Assembly (NCBI GenBank): GCA_037954325.1
Contig: JBBMNZ010000049.1
Span: forward strand, 682,001 to 746,000
Direction of reading: 5' to 3'
DNA length: 64,000 bases
Source: Fistularia commersonii
Taxonomy: Eukaryota; Chordata; Actinopteri; Syngnathiformes; Fistulariidae
In this document: positions 26,101 through 38,732 of the stretch, in pieces
Numbering within the stretch: the stretch's first letter is position 1
Layout: every line of letters begins with the position of its first letter
The notes under the pieces: generated by a model
The model's input: only the letters and a program-made list of their open reading frames with translations
Database searches by the model: none
Told to the model about the DNA's origin: nothing
Position numbers and translations under genes: made by a program

Positions 26101-29100
26101 GGACATGATTCTGCACAATATATGTCAAATTTAGTGTAATCCCATTACATGTTCAAAAGATATAGCCATTCGTTCTAAAAGTGCTTATCTTATCGGGTTG
26201 AATCATTTTTGATTAAGAGTGGAAATAACTAATGAATTTCACCAAGTTGGTTTTTGTTGTTGATATATGTTGTTTAGGACATGATTCTGCACAATATATG
26301 TCAAATTCAATATAATCCAGCCATAAGTTCAAAAGATATAGCCATAAGGTCAAAAACTGCATATCTTATCGGTTAAATCGTTTTTGAGTTGGAGTGGAAA
26401 TAACTAATGAATTTCATCATGCTGGTTTCTGCTGTTGATATATGTTGTTTAGGAAAAGATTCTGCACAATATATGTCAATTTCAGTGTAATCCCATCACA
26501 GGTTCAAAAGATTTAGCCATTCGTTCAAAAAGTCTTCATCTCACTGACTTGAAGCGTTTTTGATTCGGAGTGGAAATAAAAAAATGAATTCCATTAAGCT
26601 GGTTTCTGCTGTGGAAATATGTTGTTTAGGACATGATTCTGAACAAAATATGTCAAATTCAGTGTAATCCAGGTACAAATTCAAAAGATAAAGCCATTCG
26701 TTCAAAAAGATCTTATATCACTGACTTGAAGTGTTTTTGACTAGTAGCTGAAATAACTAATGAATTTCATCAAGCCGGTTTCTGCTGTTGATATATCTTG
26801 TTTAGGACATGATTCTGCACAATATATGTCAAATTCAATGTAACCCAGCTACAAGATCAAAATATATAGCCATTCGTTAAAAAAGTGCTTTTCTCACCGA
26901 GTTGAAGCGTTATTGATTAGGAGTGGAAATAACTTATGAATTTCATTAATCTGGTTTCTGCTGTTGAAATATGTTGTTTAGGACAATATTCTACACAAAA
27001 TATGTCAAATTCAGTGTAATTCAGCGACAAAATCAAAAGATATAGCCATTCGTTCAAAAAGTGTTTATCTTATCGGGTTGAAATATGTTGTTTAGGACAA
27101 GATTTTGTACAATTTATGTCAAATTCAGTGTAATCCAGGCACATTTTCAAAAGATATAGCCATTCGTTAAAAAAGTGCTTTTCTCACCGGAGTTGAAGCG
27201 TTATTGATTAGGAGTGGAAATAACTAATGAATTTCATTAATCTGGTTTCTGCTGTTGAAATATGTTGTTTAGGACATGATTCTGCAAAAAATATGTCAAA
27301 TTCAGCTGAATCCCATCACATGTTCAAAAGATATAGCCATTCGTTCAAAAACGTCTTATCTAACCGAGTTGAAGCGTTTTTGATTAGGAGTGGAAAAAAC
27401 TAATGGATTTCATCAAGCTGGTTTCTACTGTTGAAATATGTTGTATAGGACATGATTCTGCACAATATATGTCAAATTCAGTGTAATCCAGCGACAAGAT
27501 CAAAAGATATAGCCATTCGTTCAAAAACTGCTTATCTCACCGAGTTGAAGCGTTTTTTAGTTGGAGTGGAAATAACTAATGAATTTCAATATGCTGGTTT
27601 TTGCTGATGATATATGTTGTTTAGGACATGATTTTGCACAATATATGTCAAATTTAGTGTAATCACATCACAGGTTCAAAAGATATAGCCATTCGTTCAA
27701 AGAGTGCTTTTCTCACCGAGTTGAAGCGTTTTTGATCAGTATTGGAAATAACTAATGGATTTCATCAAGCTGGTTTTTGCCGTTGAAATATGTTGTTTGG
27801 AACATGATTTTGCACAATATATGTCAAATTCAGTGGAATCCAGGTACAAGTTCAAAAGATATAGCCATTCGTTCAAAAAGTGCTTCTCTCACCGAGTTGA
27901 AGCGTTTTTTATTAGGAGTGGAAATGACTAATGGATTTCATCAAGCTGGTTTCTACTGTTGAAATATGTTGATTAGGACATGATTCTGCACAATATATGT
28001 CAACTTCAATGTAATCCCATCACATGTTCAAAAGATATAGCCATTCGTTCAAAAAGTGTATATCTTATCGGGTTGAAGCGTTTTTGATTAAGAGTGGAAA
28101 TAACTAATGAATTTCACCAAGCTGGTTTCTGATGTTCAAATATGTTGTTTAGGACACGATTCTACACAAAATATGTCAAATTCAGTGTAATCCAGCGTCA
28201 AGATCAAAAGATATAGCCTTTCGTTCAAAAAGTGCTTATCTCACCGAGTTGAAGCGTTTTTGATTCGGAGTAAAAATAACGAATGAATTTCATCAAGCTG
28301 GTTTCTGCCGTTGAAATATGATGTTTAGGACATGATTCTGCGCAATATATGTCAAATTCAGTGGGATCCCATTACAGGTTCAAAAGATATAGCCATTGGT
28401 TCAAGAAGGACTTATCTCACCAAGTTGAAGCGGTTTTGATTTGGAGTGGAAAAAACTAATGGATTTCATCAAGCTGGTTTTTGCTGTTGAAATATGTTGT
28501 CTAGGACATGATTCTGCACGATATATGTCAAATTCAGTGTAATCCAGCGACAAGATCAAAAGATATAGCCATTCGTACAAAAAGTGCTTATCTCAAAAAA
28601 GTTGAAGCTTTTTTGATTAATAGTGGAAATAATTATGAATTCCATCAAGCTGGTTTCTGCTGTTGATATATGTTGATAAGACATGATTCTGCACAATATA
28701 TGTCAAATTCAGTGTAATCCAGCTACAAGTTCAAAAGATATAGCCATTCGTTCAAAAAGTGTTTATCTTATCGGGTTGAAGCGTTTTTTATTAGGAGTGG
28801 AAATAACTAATGAATTTCACTAAGCCTGTTTCTGCTGTTGATAGATGTTGTATAGGACATGATTCTGCAAAATATATGTCAAATTCAGTGTAATCCAGCG
28901 ACAAGATCAAAAGATAAAGCCATTCGTTCAAAAACTGCTTATCTCACCGAGTTGAAGCGTTTTTGAGTTGGAGTGGAAATAACTAATGAATTTCAATATG
29001 ATGGTTTTTGCTTTTGATAGATCATGTTTAGGACATGATTCTGCACAATATATGTCAAATTCAGTGTAATTCAGCTATAAATTCAAAAGATATAGCCATA

Positions 29101-32100
29101 AGGTCAAAAAGTGCTTATTTCACTGAGTTGAAGCGTTTTTGATTTTGAGTGGAAATGACTAATGAATTTCATCATGCTGGTTTCTGCTGTTGAAATATGT
29201 TGTTTAGGACATGATTCTGCACAAAATATATAAAAATTCAGTGTAATCCAGCTACAAGTTCAAAAGATATAGCCATAAGGTCAAAAAGTGCTTGTCTTAC
29301 CGAGTTAAATCGTTTTTGATTTGGAGTGGAAATAACTCATGAATTTCATCAAGCTGAAGTCTGCTGGTGATATATGTTATTTAGGACATGATTCAGCACA
29401 ATATATGTTAAAATCAGTGTAATCCCATCACATGTTCAAAAGATATAGTCATTCATTCAAAAAGTGTTGATCTTATCGGGTTGAAGCGTTTTTGATTAAA
29501 AGTGGAAATAACTAATGGATTTCACCAAGCTGGTTTCTGCTGTTCAAATATGTTGTTCAGTACATGATTCTGCACTAAATATGTCAAATTCAGTGTAATC
29601 CAGCTACAAGTTCAAAACATATAGCCATTCGTTCAAAAAGTGTTTATCTTATCGGGTTGAAGCGTTTTTTATTAGGAGTGGAAATAACTAATGAATTTCA
29701 TCAAGATGGTTTTTGCCGTTGAAATATGTTTTTTAGAACATGATTCTGCACAATTAATGTCAAATTCAGTGTAATCCAGCTACAAGTTCAAAAGATATAG
29801 CCATTCGTTAAAAAAGTGCTTATCTCACCGAGTTGAAGCGTTTTTTATTAGGGATGGAAATAACTAATGAATTTCATCAAGCTGGTTTCTGCTTTTGAAA
29901 TATGTTGTTTAGAAAATGATTCTGCACAATATATGTCAACTTCAGTGTAATCCAGCCACAAGTTAAAAAGATATATCCATAAGGTCAAAAACTGCTTATC
30001 TTATCGAGTTAAATTGTTTTTGAGTTGGAGTGGAAATGACTAATGAATTTCATCATGCTGGTTTCTGCTGTTGATATATGTTGTCTAGGACATGATTCTG
30101 CACAATATATGTCAATTTCAGTGTAAACCCATCACAGGTTAAAAACATATAGCCATTCGTTCAAAAAGTCTTCATCTCACCGAGTTGAAGCGTTTTTGAT
30201 TAGGAGTGAAAATAACTAATGAATTTCATCAAGCTGGTTTCTACTGTTGAAATATGTTGTTTAGGACATGATTTTGCACAAAATATATCAAATTCAGTGT
30301 AATCCAGCTACAAGTTCAAAAGATATAGCCATAAGGTCAAAAACTGCTTGTCTTACCGAGTTAAATCGTTTTTGAGTTGGAGTGGAAATAATTCATGAAT
30401 TTCATCAAGCTGGTTTTGGTGGTGATATATGTTGTTTAGAACATGATTCTGCACAATATATGTCAAATTCAGTGTAATCCCATTACAGGTTCAAAAGATA
30501 TTGCCATTCGTTCAAAAAGTGTTTATCTTATCGGGTTGAAGCGTTTTTGATTAAGAGTGGAAATAACTAATGAATTTCACCAAGCTGGTTTCTGCTGTTC
30601 AAATATGTTGTACAGTACATGATTCTGCACAATATATGTCAAATTCAGTGTAATCCAGCCACAAGTTCAAAAAATAAAGCCATTCGTTCAGATAGTGCTT
30701 CTCTCACCGAGTTGAAGCGTTTTTGATTAGGAGTGGAAATAACTAATGGATTTCATCAAGCTGGTTTTTGCCATTGAAATATGTTGTTTAGAACATGATT
30801 CTGCACAATTAATGTCAAATTCAGTGTAATCCCATCACAGGTTCAAAAGATATAGCCATTCGTTCAAAAAGTCTTCATCTCACCGAGTTGAAGCGTTTTT
30901 GATTAGGAGTGGAAATAACTAATGAATTTTCATCAGGTTGGTTTCTACTGTTGAAATATGTTGATTAGCACATGATTCTGCACAATATATGTCAACTTCA
31001 GTGTAATCCCATCACAGGTTCAAAAGATATAGCCATTCGATCAAAAAGTGTATATCTTATCGGGTTGAAGCGTTTTTGATTAGGAATGGAAATAACTAAT
31101 GAATTTCATCAAGCCGCTTTCTGCTTTTGAAATGTGTTGTTTAGGGCATAATTCTGCAAAATATATTTCAAATTCAGTGTAATCCAGCTACAAGATCAAA
31201 AGTTATAGCCATTCGTTCAAAAAGTGCTTATCTCACCGAGTTGAAGCTTTTTTGATTTGGAGTGGAAATAACTAATGAATTCCATCACGCTGGTTTCAGC
31301 TATTGAAATACGTTGATTAGGACATGATTTTGCACAATATATGTCAAATTCAGTGTAACCAAGCTACAAGATCAAAATATATAGCCCTTCGTTCAAAAAT
31401 TGCTTATCTCACCGAGTTGAAGCGTTTTTGATTAGGAGTGGAAATAACTAATGGATTTCATCAAGCTGGTTTTTGCCGTTGAAATATGTTGTTTAGAACA
31501 TGATTCTGCACAATTTATTTCAAATTCAGTGTAATCCAGCTACAAGTTCAAAAGATATTGCGATTCGTTCAAAAAGTGCTTATCACACCGAATTGAAGCG
31601 TTTTCGATTCGGAGTGGAAATAACTAATGAATTTTATCAAGCTGATTTCTGCTGTTGAAATATGTTGTTTAGGACATGATTCTGCAATATATATGTCAAA
31701 TTCAGTGTGATCCCATTACAGGTTCAAAAGATATAGCCATTCCATCAAAAAGGACTTATCTCAGCGAAATGAAGCGTTTTTGATTAGGGGTGGAAATAAC
31801 CCATGGATTTCATCAAGGTTGTTTCTGGTGTTGAAATGTGTTGTTTAGGGCATGATTCTGCATGATATATGTCAAATTCAGTGTAATCCAGCTATAAGTT
31901 CAAAAGATATAGCCATTCGTTCACAAAGTGCTTATCTCACCAAGTTGAAGCGTTTTTGATTAGGAGTGGAAATAACTAATCAACTTCATAAAGCTGGTTT
32001 CTGCTGTTGAAATATGTTTTTTAGGACATGATTCAGCACAATATATGTCAAATTCAGTGTAATCCACCTATAAATTCAAAAGATATAGCCATTCTTTCAA

Positions 32101-33175
32101 TAAGTGTTTATCTTATTGGGTGTAAGCGTTCCTGATTAGAAGTGTAAATAACTAATGAATTTCATCAAGCTGGTTTCTGGTGTTGAAATGTGTTGTTTAG
32201 GGCATGATTCTGCAAGACATATTTCAAATTCAGTGTAATCCAGCTATATGTTCAAAAGATATAGCCATTCGTTCACAAAGTGCTTATCTCACCGAGTTGA
32301 AGCGTTTTTGATTCGGAGTGGAAATAACTAATGAATTTCATCAAGCTGGTTTCTGCTATTGAAATATGTTGTTTAGGACATGATTCTGCACAATATATGT
32401 CAAATTCAGTGTAACCAAGCTACAAGATCAAAATATATAGCCCTTCGTTCAAAAAGTGCTTATCTCACCGAGTTGAAGCGTTTTTGATTAGGAGTGGAAA
32501 TAACTAATGGATTTCATCAAGCTGGTTTCTGCTGTTGAAATATGTTGTTTAGGGCATGATTCTGCACAAAATATATCAAATTCAGTGTAATCCAGCTACA
32601 AGTTCAAAAGATATTGCCATTCCTTCAAAAAGTGCTTATCTCACCGAGTTGAAGCGTTTTCGATTCGGAGTGGAAATAACTAATGAATTTCATCAAGCTG
32701 GTTTCTGCTGTTGAAATATGTTGTTTAGGACATGATTCATCACAAAATATGTCAAATTCAGTGTGATCCCATTACAGGTTCAAAAGATATAGCCATTCCT
32801 TCAAAAAAGACTTATCTCACCGAAATGAAGCGTTTTTGATCATCAAGCTGGTTTTTGCTGTTGAAATATGTTGTTTAGGACATGATTCTGCACGATATAT
32901 GTCAGTCAGTTTGATCCCATTACAGGTTCAAAAGATATAGCCATTCGTTCAAAAAGTGCTTATCTCACCGAGTTGAACCGTTTTTGATTAGGGGTGGAAA
33001 TAACTAATGGATTTCATCAAGCTGGTTTCTACTGTTGAAATATGTTGTTTAGAACATGATTCTACAAAATACATTTCAAATTCAGTGTAATCCAGCTACA
33101 GGTTCAAAAGATATAGCCAGAAGGTCAAAAAGTGCTTATCTTACCGAGTTAAATCGTTTTTGAGTTGGAGTGGAA
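23195..33175. repeat. 176-bp satellite array, homogenised core (right part)
   Basis: The same monomer as in 1-22,240 resumes with TATCGGGTTGAAGCG. Two alternative forms alternate at one place in the monomer, CATTCGTTC and CATAAGGTC. Blocks around 25,150-26,100 closely repeat the monomer order seen at 1,800-2,700 and 4,560-5,450. One monomer near 32,838 has an internal deletion of about 26 bp. No mobile element and no gene are visible. The array changes abruptly in character at about 33,176. Confidence 0.95.
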
Positions 33176-35061
33176 ATAACAAAACATTTTCAGCTTTTTT
33201 GGTACACAATGTAAATAAATCATAAAAGTCTTCAAGCAGGTTACTGGTGCTGAAATATGTTGAAAAGGACCAAATTCATCACAATATATGTCAAAATCAC
33301 TGTAATCCAGCAACAAATTGAAAGATATAGCCATACGGGCAAAAAGTGCTTATCTCACTGCGTTGAAGCAGTTTTGATACAGAGTGTAAATAACAAAAGA
33401 TTCATTTATTCATTTAAAGCAGGTTACTGGTGCTGAAATATGTGTAAAGGGACCAAATTCTGCACAAAATATATCAAAATAGTTGTGATCCTGCAACCGA
33501 TTCGAAAGATATAGCCATACAGTCAAAAAGTTCTTATCTCACTGAGTTGAAGCGTTTTGGTACACAGTGTAAATAACTACAGATTCCTTTCAAGCAGGTT
33601 AGTGGTGCTAAAATATGTTGAAAAGGACCAGACTCTGCACAACATATGTCAAAATCACTCTTATCCAGCATTACATTCAAAAGATATATCCATATGGTCA
33701 AAAAGTTATTTTCTCACTGAGTTAGAGCGTTTTTGATACAGATTGTTAATAACTAAAGATTCCTTTCAAGCAGGTTACTGCTGCTGAAATGTGTTGAAAA
33801 GGACCAGATTCTGCACAATATATATCAAAATCACTGTAATCCAGCAACATATTGAAAGGATATAGCCATATGGTCATAAAAGTCCTTATCTCACTGAGTT
33901 GAAGCGTTTTTGGTACACAGAGTAAATAAGTCATGAAAGTCTTCAAGCAGGTTACTGGTGCTGAAATATGTTGAAAAGGACCATATTCTGCACAACCTAT
34001 GTAAAAATCACTGTAATCCAGCAACAAATTGAAAAGACATAGCCATATGGTCAAAAAGTGCTTATCTCACTGAGTTGAAGCGTTTTTGATACAGAGTGTA
34101 AATAACTAAAGATTCCTTTGAAGCAGGTTACTGGTGCTGAAATATGTTTGAAAGGACCAAATTCTGCACAATATATGTCAAAATAATTGTGATCCTGCAA
34201 CCGATTCAAAAGATACAGCCATATGGTCAAAAGGTGCTTATCTCACTGAGTTGAAGCGTTTTTGCTACAGAGTGTAAATAACTACAGATTCCTTTGAAGC
34301 AGGTTACTTGCGCTGAAACATATTGAAAAGGAAACAATTCTGCACATTATATGTCAAAATTATTCAAATCCAGCCACTTGGTTGAAAGATATAGCCATGT
34401 GGTCAAAAACTGCTAATCTCACCGAGTAAAAGCGTTTAGTGTACAAATTGTGAATAACTTATGAATTCTCTCAATCTTGTATCTGGTGCTGATATATATT
34501 GAAAAGATCATGATTCTTTACAATATATATCAAAATCCCTCTTATCCAACCACAGCATTGAAAGATATAGCCATGAGGTCAAAAACTTTTTATCGCACTG
34601 AGTTGAAGCGTTTACTTTACAAAATATAAATAACATATGAATTCTCTCAAGCTTTTTTCTGGTGTGGAAATATGTCCAAAAGGAAATGATTCTGCACAAT
34701 ATATATATCAAAATCACTCAAAATCCAGCCATAGGTTCGAAAGATATATCCAGGTGGTCTAAAAGTGCTTATCTCACTGACTTTAAGCTTTTACTGTACA
34801 AATTGTAAATAACTTGGGAATTCTCCCAGGCTTGTGTCTTGTGCTGATATATGTTGAATAGAACATGATTCTGCACAATAAATGTCAAAATCACTCAAAT
34901 CCAGCCACTTGGTCCAAAGATATAGCCATGTGGCAAAAAAGTCTTATCTCACCGAGTTGAAGCGTTCACTGTGTAAAAATTGTAAATAACGTATCAATTC
35001 TCTCAAGCTTTTGTCTGGTGCTGAAATATGTTGAAAAGAACATAATTCTGCACAAGATATG

Positions 35062-35065
<4 letters not shown>
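33176..35065. repeat. Diverged satellite monomers at the array edge
   Basis: The 176-bp step continues (GTTGAAGCG equivalents near 33,546, 33,721, 33,898, 34,074 and 34,250) but the consensus differs. GGTACACAGTGTAAATAAC or GATACAGAGTGTAAATAAC replaces GATTAGGAGTGGAAATAAC, TTCAAGCAGGTTACTGGTGC replaces TCATCAAGCTGGTTTCTGC, and CATATGGTC or CATGTGGTC replaces CATTCGTTC. Further right a third form with TTACTGTACAAATTGTAAATA appears. Minus-strand frames of about 60-100 codons here are chance frames in the repeat. Confidence 0.92.
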
Positions 35066-35092
<27 letters not shown>

Positions 35093-35102
35093 GGGGGGGG
35101 GG
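35066..35102. repeat. T27-G10 homopolymer junction
   Basis: Twenty-seven T are followed directly by ten G at the point where satellite sequence gives way to the L2 LINE. This is an unusual 5' junction for a LINE on the plus strand. It may be a real terminal addition, slippage, or an assembly artefact. Confidence 0.9.
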
Positions 35103-35389
35103 CGAGAGGATGCTGGCGCGCTTAGCTGCCGCTTCCCGCTCTCAAACCAACCAATCTAACCAACCAAAGACAAATCTCTCAATAGTTACGATCCTCCAGC
35201 CAACTAACCAAAGTCTAATCGCCCTGTAGCTACCGTTACTGTCTCGATCTCTCCACCAATCTACCTGCATCTCACAACCTCGACATCCCACCGGACTGCT
35301 TGTGTTCTGCTAGCTAGCCGGCTAGCGTCTCGAAACTCCGGATCCCGACGGCGCCTAGCAAGACGGCATTTCCATCGGCCGAAATCTGC

Positions 35390-35737
35390 TTGCTCCACCT
35401 GCTCCACCATCTCTTTCTCCACCAGCAACTATCTCCAACATCCAGCTCCAGCACCTGCCTCCTCATAGCCCCGGGTATGACACTCAGCTACACTCCCAAG
35501 CAACTCCTCCAGCTCATCCCTAAACTACCCCCCCCACGACACTCCTCGCCACACTCTGTAATCATGGACTTCTTCGTCGACCCCACTACATTCACCGTAG
35601 CTCCCGTCGCAACTTTTCATACTTTCTTACAACAGAAAATTCAATTCCAACGCTATGGACACAGCACAGCTCATAAACCGGACCCCAAACCTCTTCCCCG
35701 CGTCATCACAATAAACCGCGTCATCATCCCCGCGTGA
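35390..35737 (+). CDS. Possible 5' frame of the L2 element, unknown function
   Basis: An open frame of 115 codons, rich in proline, serine and leucine, in the 5' part of the L2 element just before the endonuclease frame, which it overlaps by a few bases in another register. I recognise no domain. Many L2 and CR1 elements have a poorly conserved first reading frame, and this could be a remnant of one, but it could equally be a chance frame in GC-rich 5' sequence. Confidence 0.25.
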   Translation: MLHLLHHLFLHQQLSPTSSSSTCLLIAPGMTLSYTPKQLLQLIPKLPPPRHSSPHSVIMDFFVDPTTFTVAPVATFHTFLQQKIQFQRYGHSTAHKPDPKPLPRVITINRVIIPA

Positions 35738-38628
35738 ACTATTTAAACCTCCGTCAAATTCCAACTTCCGCCCCATCCACTTCACAACAAAAGGCAATAA
35801 AAATCGCTCTCTTCAATACAAGATCCCTCAACAATAAAAGCCTCATATTAAATGATTTCATCTCTGATAAACAACTTGACCTTCTGTGCCTAAATGAAAC
35901 ATGGCAAAAACCCCAGGATTATTTCTCTCTCAACCAAACCACCCCCACTGGATACTCTTACCTGGACAAACCGCGCACTGAGGGCAGAGGAGGAGGGATT
36001 GCTGCAATTTTCCACAAAGATCTCCAACCTCGCATACTCTCCATCCCTTCTGCCCCTTCTTTTGAACACCTGACTTTTAAACTACCCGGACCCAAACCAC
36101 TCATCACAGCGATCATATACCGCCCCCCCAAACCCAACCCATCTTTTCTATCAGATCTCTCAGAATTCATCACCTCGCTATTTTCAATTTCAACCACCGT
36201 TATACTTCTTGGCGACTTTAACCTTCATATTGACTCCCTGGACTGTAAAGATGCATCTGACTTCTTGGACCTACTCAACTGCACAAACTTCACACAACAC
36301 ATAACCTTTCCCACCCATAACCACGGACACATCCTTGACCTGGTCTGCTCCACTGGCTCACAGATTCACAACATCTCCAGTTTTGATCTCTCCATATCTG
36401 ATCACCTGGCCATCACATTTGATATCAACATCCCCACGCCCCTACCTAAGCCCAGCCGCAAAATCACTTTCCGCAACCTAAAATCTGTCTGCCCAGTAAA
36501 ACTCTCCACCTGCATAACCAACACTCTCTCTAATCTCACCCTTCCAGTAAATCCAACCCCTATGGACCTGGTCAACATTTACAATAACACCCTTTCTACC
36601 TCCCTCAATACGCTGGCTCCTTTGAAATCCAAAACAGTCACATTCACTCACTCTGCCCCCTGGTTTACCCCGGAACTCCGCAAGCTAAAAAAACAACTCC
36701 GTAAACTTGAACGACTACATAAGAAAACCGGCCTCACTGTTCATGCCCAAGCCTATAAGGACCATATGCAACATTACTAGACAGCACTCAATGAAGCCCG
36801 TTCCCGTTACTACTCTGGCATCATTCACTCGGGATCCTCCAATCCACGCTCTCTGTTCTCCACCATAAACAAACTACTCAAACCGCACGACAACATCTCA
36901 TCCACTTTCACCCCGGAAAAATGTGACCTCCTCATGTCATTTTTCACCTCAAAGACAGACACCATCCATAATCAACTTGCATCTTCCTCTGCCACCACCC
37001 CAGTCCCAGAGCCCCTACTCACCTCCCCTTCTATCCACCGACTCACTCACTTCTCTCCAATAACTACAGCAGATCTCACCAAAATACTCACCACCATGAA
37101 GCCATCCACCTCCCCCCTGGATCCCATGCCTTCAAATCTTGTCATAGCCTGCCTCACCCCCTTTGCCCCACTCATCACCAATACCATTAACGCCTCCCTC
37201 ACCTCTGGAACAGTCCCCACATCACTTAAGCTTGCTGCCATCACCCCTCTCCTTAAAAAACCTGGCCTCGACCCCGACGACCCCAACAACTTCCGACCCA
37301 TCTCCAAACTCACATTCCTCTCAAAAGCACTGGAAAGAGCTGTCACAGCACAATTAAATCAACACCTCTTCACACATGACCTGTATGAAACTTTCCAATC
37401 CGGCTTCAGAAACCAACACAGCACTGAAACAGCTCTCATCAAAGTAACAAATTACCTCCTTCTCTCTGACTCCGGATCCCTCACCATCCTCCTCCTCCTT
37501 GATCTCAGCGCTGCCTTCGATACAGTCAACCATCAAATCCTCCTCAACCGTCTGGAATCATTAGGCATCACCGACACCGCCCTCTCCTGGTTCCACTCTT
37601 ACCTCTCCGGCAGATCTCACTACATCAACACAAACAACCATACATCTTCCACCACCCCCGTCCGACACGGAGTTCCACAAGGCTCAGTTCTTGGCCCCGT
37701 ACTTTTCACCCTCTACACACTGCCACTTGGACACATCATCCGCCGCCATGGACTCCATTTTCACTGCTATGCTGATGACACTCAGCTCTACATAAACACC
37801 AAAACAATCACTCCCGAAATCCTTTCCTCCCTTACCGACTGCATCACAGACATAAAAACCTGGATGAACCAAAATTTCCTCAAACTCAACAGCAACAAAA
37901 CAGAAATTATCATATTCGGCCCAAAATCCTTGCTCAATTCCTGTCACAATCTCGCAGTCTCCATTGATGGTCACTCTGTTTCCCCCTCCCCCCTGGTAAG
38001 AAATCTTGGAATCTACATGGACCCTGCACTCTCTTTTAGGCCACACATAAATCACATCACCAAAACATCTTTTTTCCACCTCCGAAACATAGCACGCCTC
38101 CGACCCACTCTTTCACCCTTTGCTGCTGAAACACTAATCCATGCATTTATCACCTCCAGACTCGACTACTGCAATAGTATCCTATATGGCCTCCCCTCTA
38201 GTGCCCTTCAAAAACTGCAATACATCCAAAACTCTGCTGCCCGACTTCTTACCCGCTCCCCTTCCAGAGAACACATCACCCCCATTCTCCGTCAACTTCA
38301 CTGGCTGCCCATCAAACAACGCATCCACTTCAAGATCCTCCTCACCACCTACAAAGCCCTCAACAACCTCGCCCCCCCATATCTCACCGACCTACGTCGC
38401 CACTCTCCAGCGCGTTGTCTTCGCTCCTCGGATGAAAACCTCCTAACTCCAATCTGTAAGTCCAAGTACCGCACCCTGGGAGACAGAGCCTTCGCCATCG
38501 CCGCCCCCACCCTCTGGAACTCCCTCCCCCCAGCCATCCGAGAGTCAAACTCATTGTCTTCCTTCAAAAACAACCTCAAGACCCACCTCTTCCAAACCAC
38601 CTACAACACCTACAGCTCTTCCCATTAA
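35734..38628 (+). pseudogene. L2 ORF2: endonuclease + reverse transcriptase, one in-frame stop
   Basis: Encodes the retrotransposition protein of the L2 element: an apurinic-type endonuclease that nicks the target, then a reverse transcriptase that copies the RNA there. Endonuclease signatures lie in the first 230 codons: FNTRSL, LNETW, GDFN (about 160-163) and SDH (about 222-224). After a TAG at 36,778-36,780 the same register stays open from about 36,781 to 38,628, so one stop separates the two domains. RT signatures counted from the ATG at 36,934 are LLLDLSAAFD (catalytic Asp about 190), GVPQGS (about 246) and YADD (about 279-282). The C-terminus has the typical LGDRAFAIAAPTLWNSLP. The frame opens with GTG, not ATG, at 35,734, so the true start is unclear. 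Otherwise it is remarkably undamaged. Confidence 0.9.
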
Positions 38629-38732
38629 CAATGTTTATGTTCTATGTTTTTCTGTCGTCAACTTGTAAAGCGTCTTTGTGTACCGTGAAAAGCGCTATAC
38701 AAATCGTATGTATTATTATTATTATTATTATT

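Larger units (their letters stand above)
35066..38732 (+). mobile_element. L2-type LINE, near full length
   Basis: A non-LTR retrotransposon inserted within one diverged satellite monomer: satellite stops at ATGTCAA and resumes at about 38,733 with TTGAATTCACTCAAATCC, the expected continuation. It has a GC-richer 5' region, an endonuclease plus reverse transcriptase frame, and the typical L2 3' end, TGTAAAGCGTCTTTGTGTAC then AAAAGCGCTATACAAAT, closed by an ATT microsatellite tail. The tail fits known L2/CR1 families, whose 3' stem-loop and short repeat prime reverse transcription. I see no clear target duplication. Confidence 0.9.

Noticed and set aside
33746..34054. 102-codon minus-strand frame in edge satellite
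   Set aside because: It consists of monomer translations (repeating DYSDFDIYCAE-like text) and breaks with the next indel.
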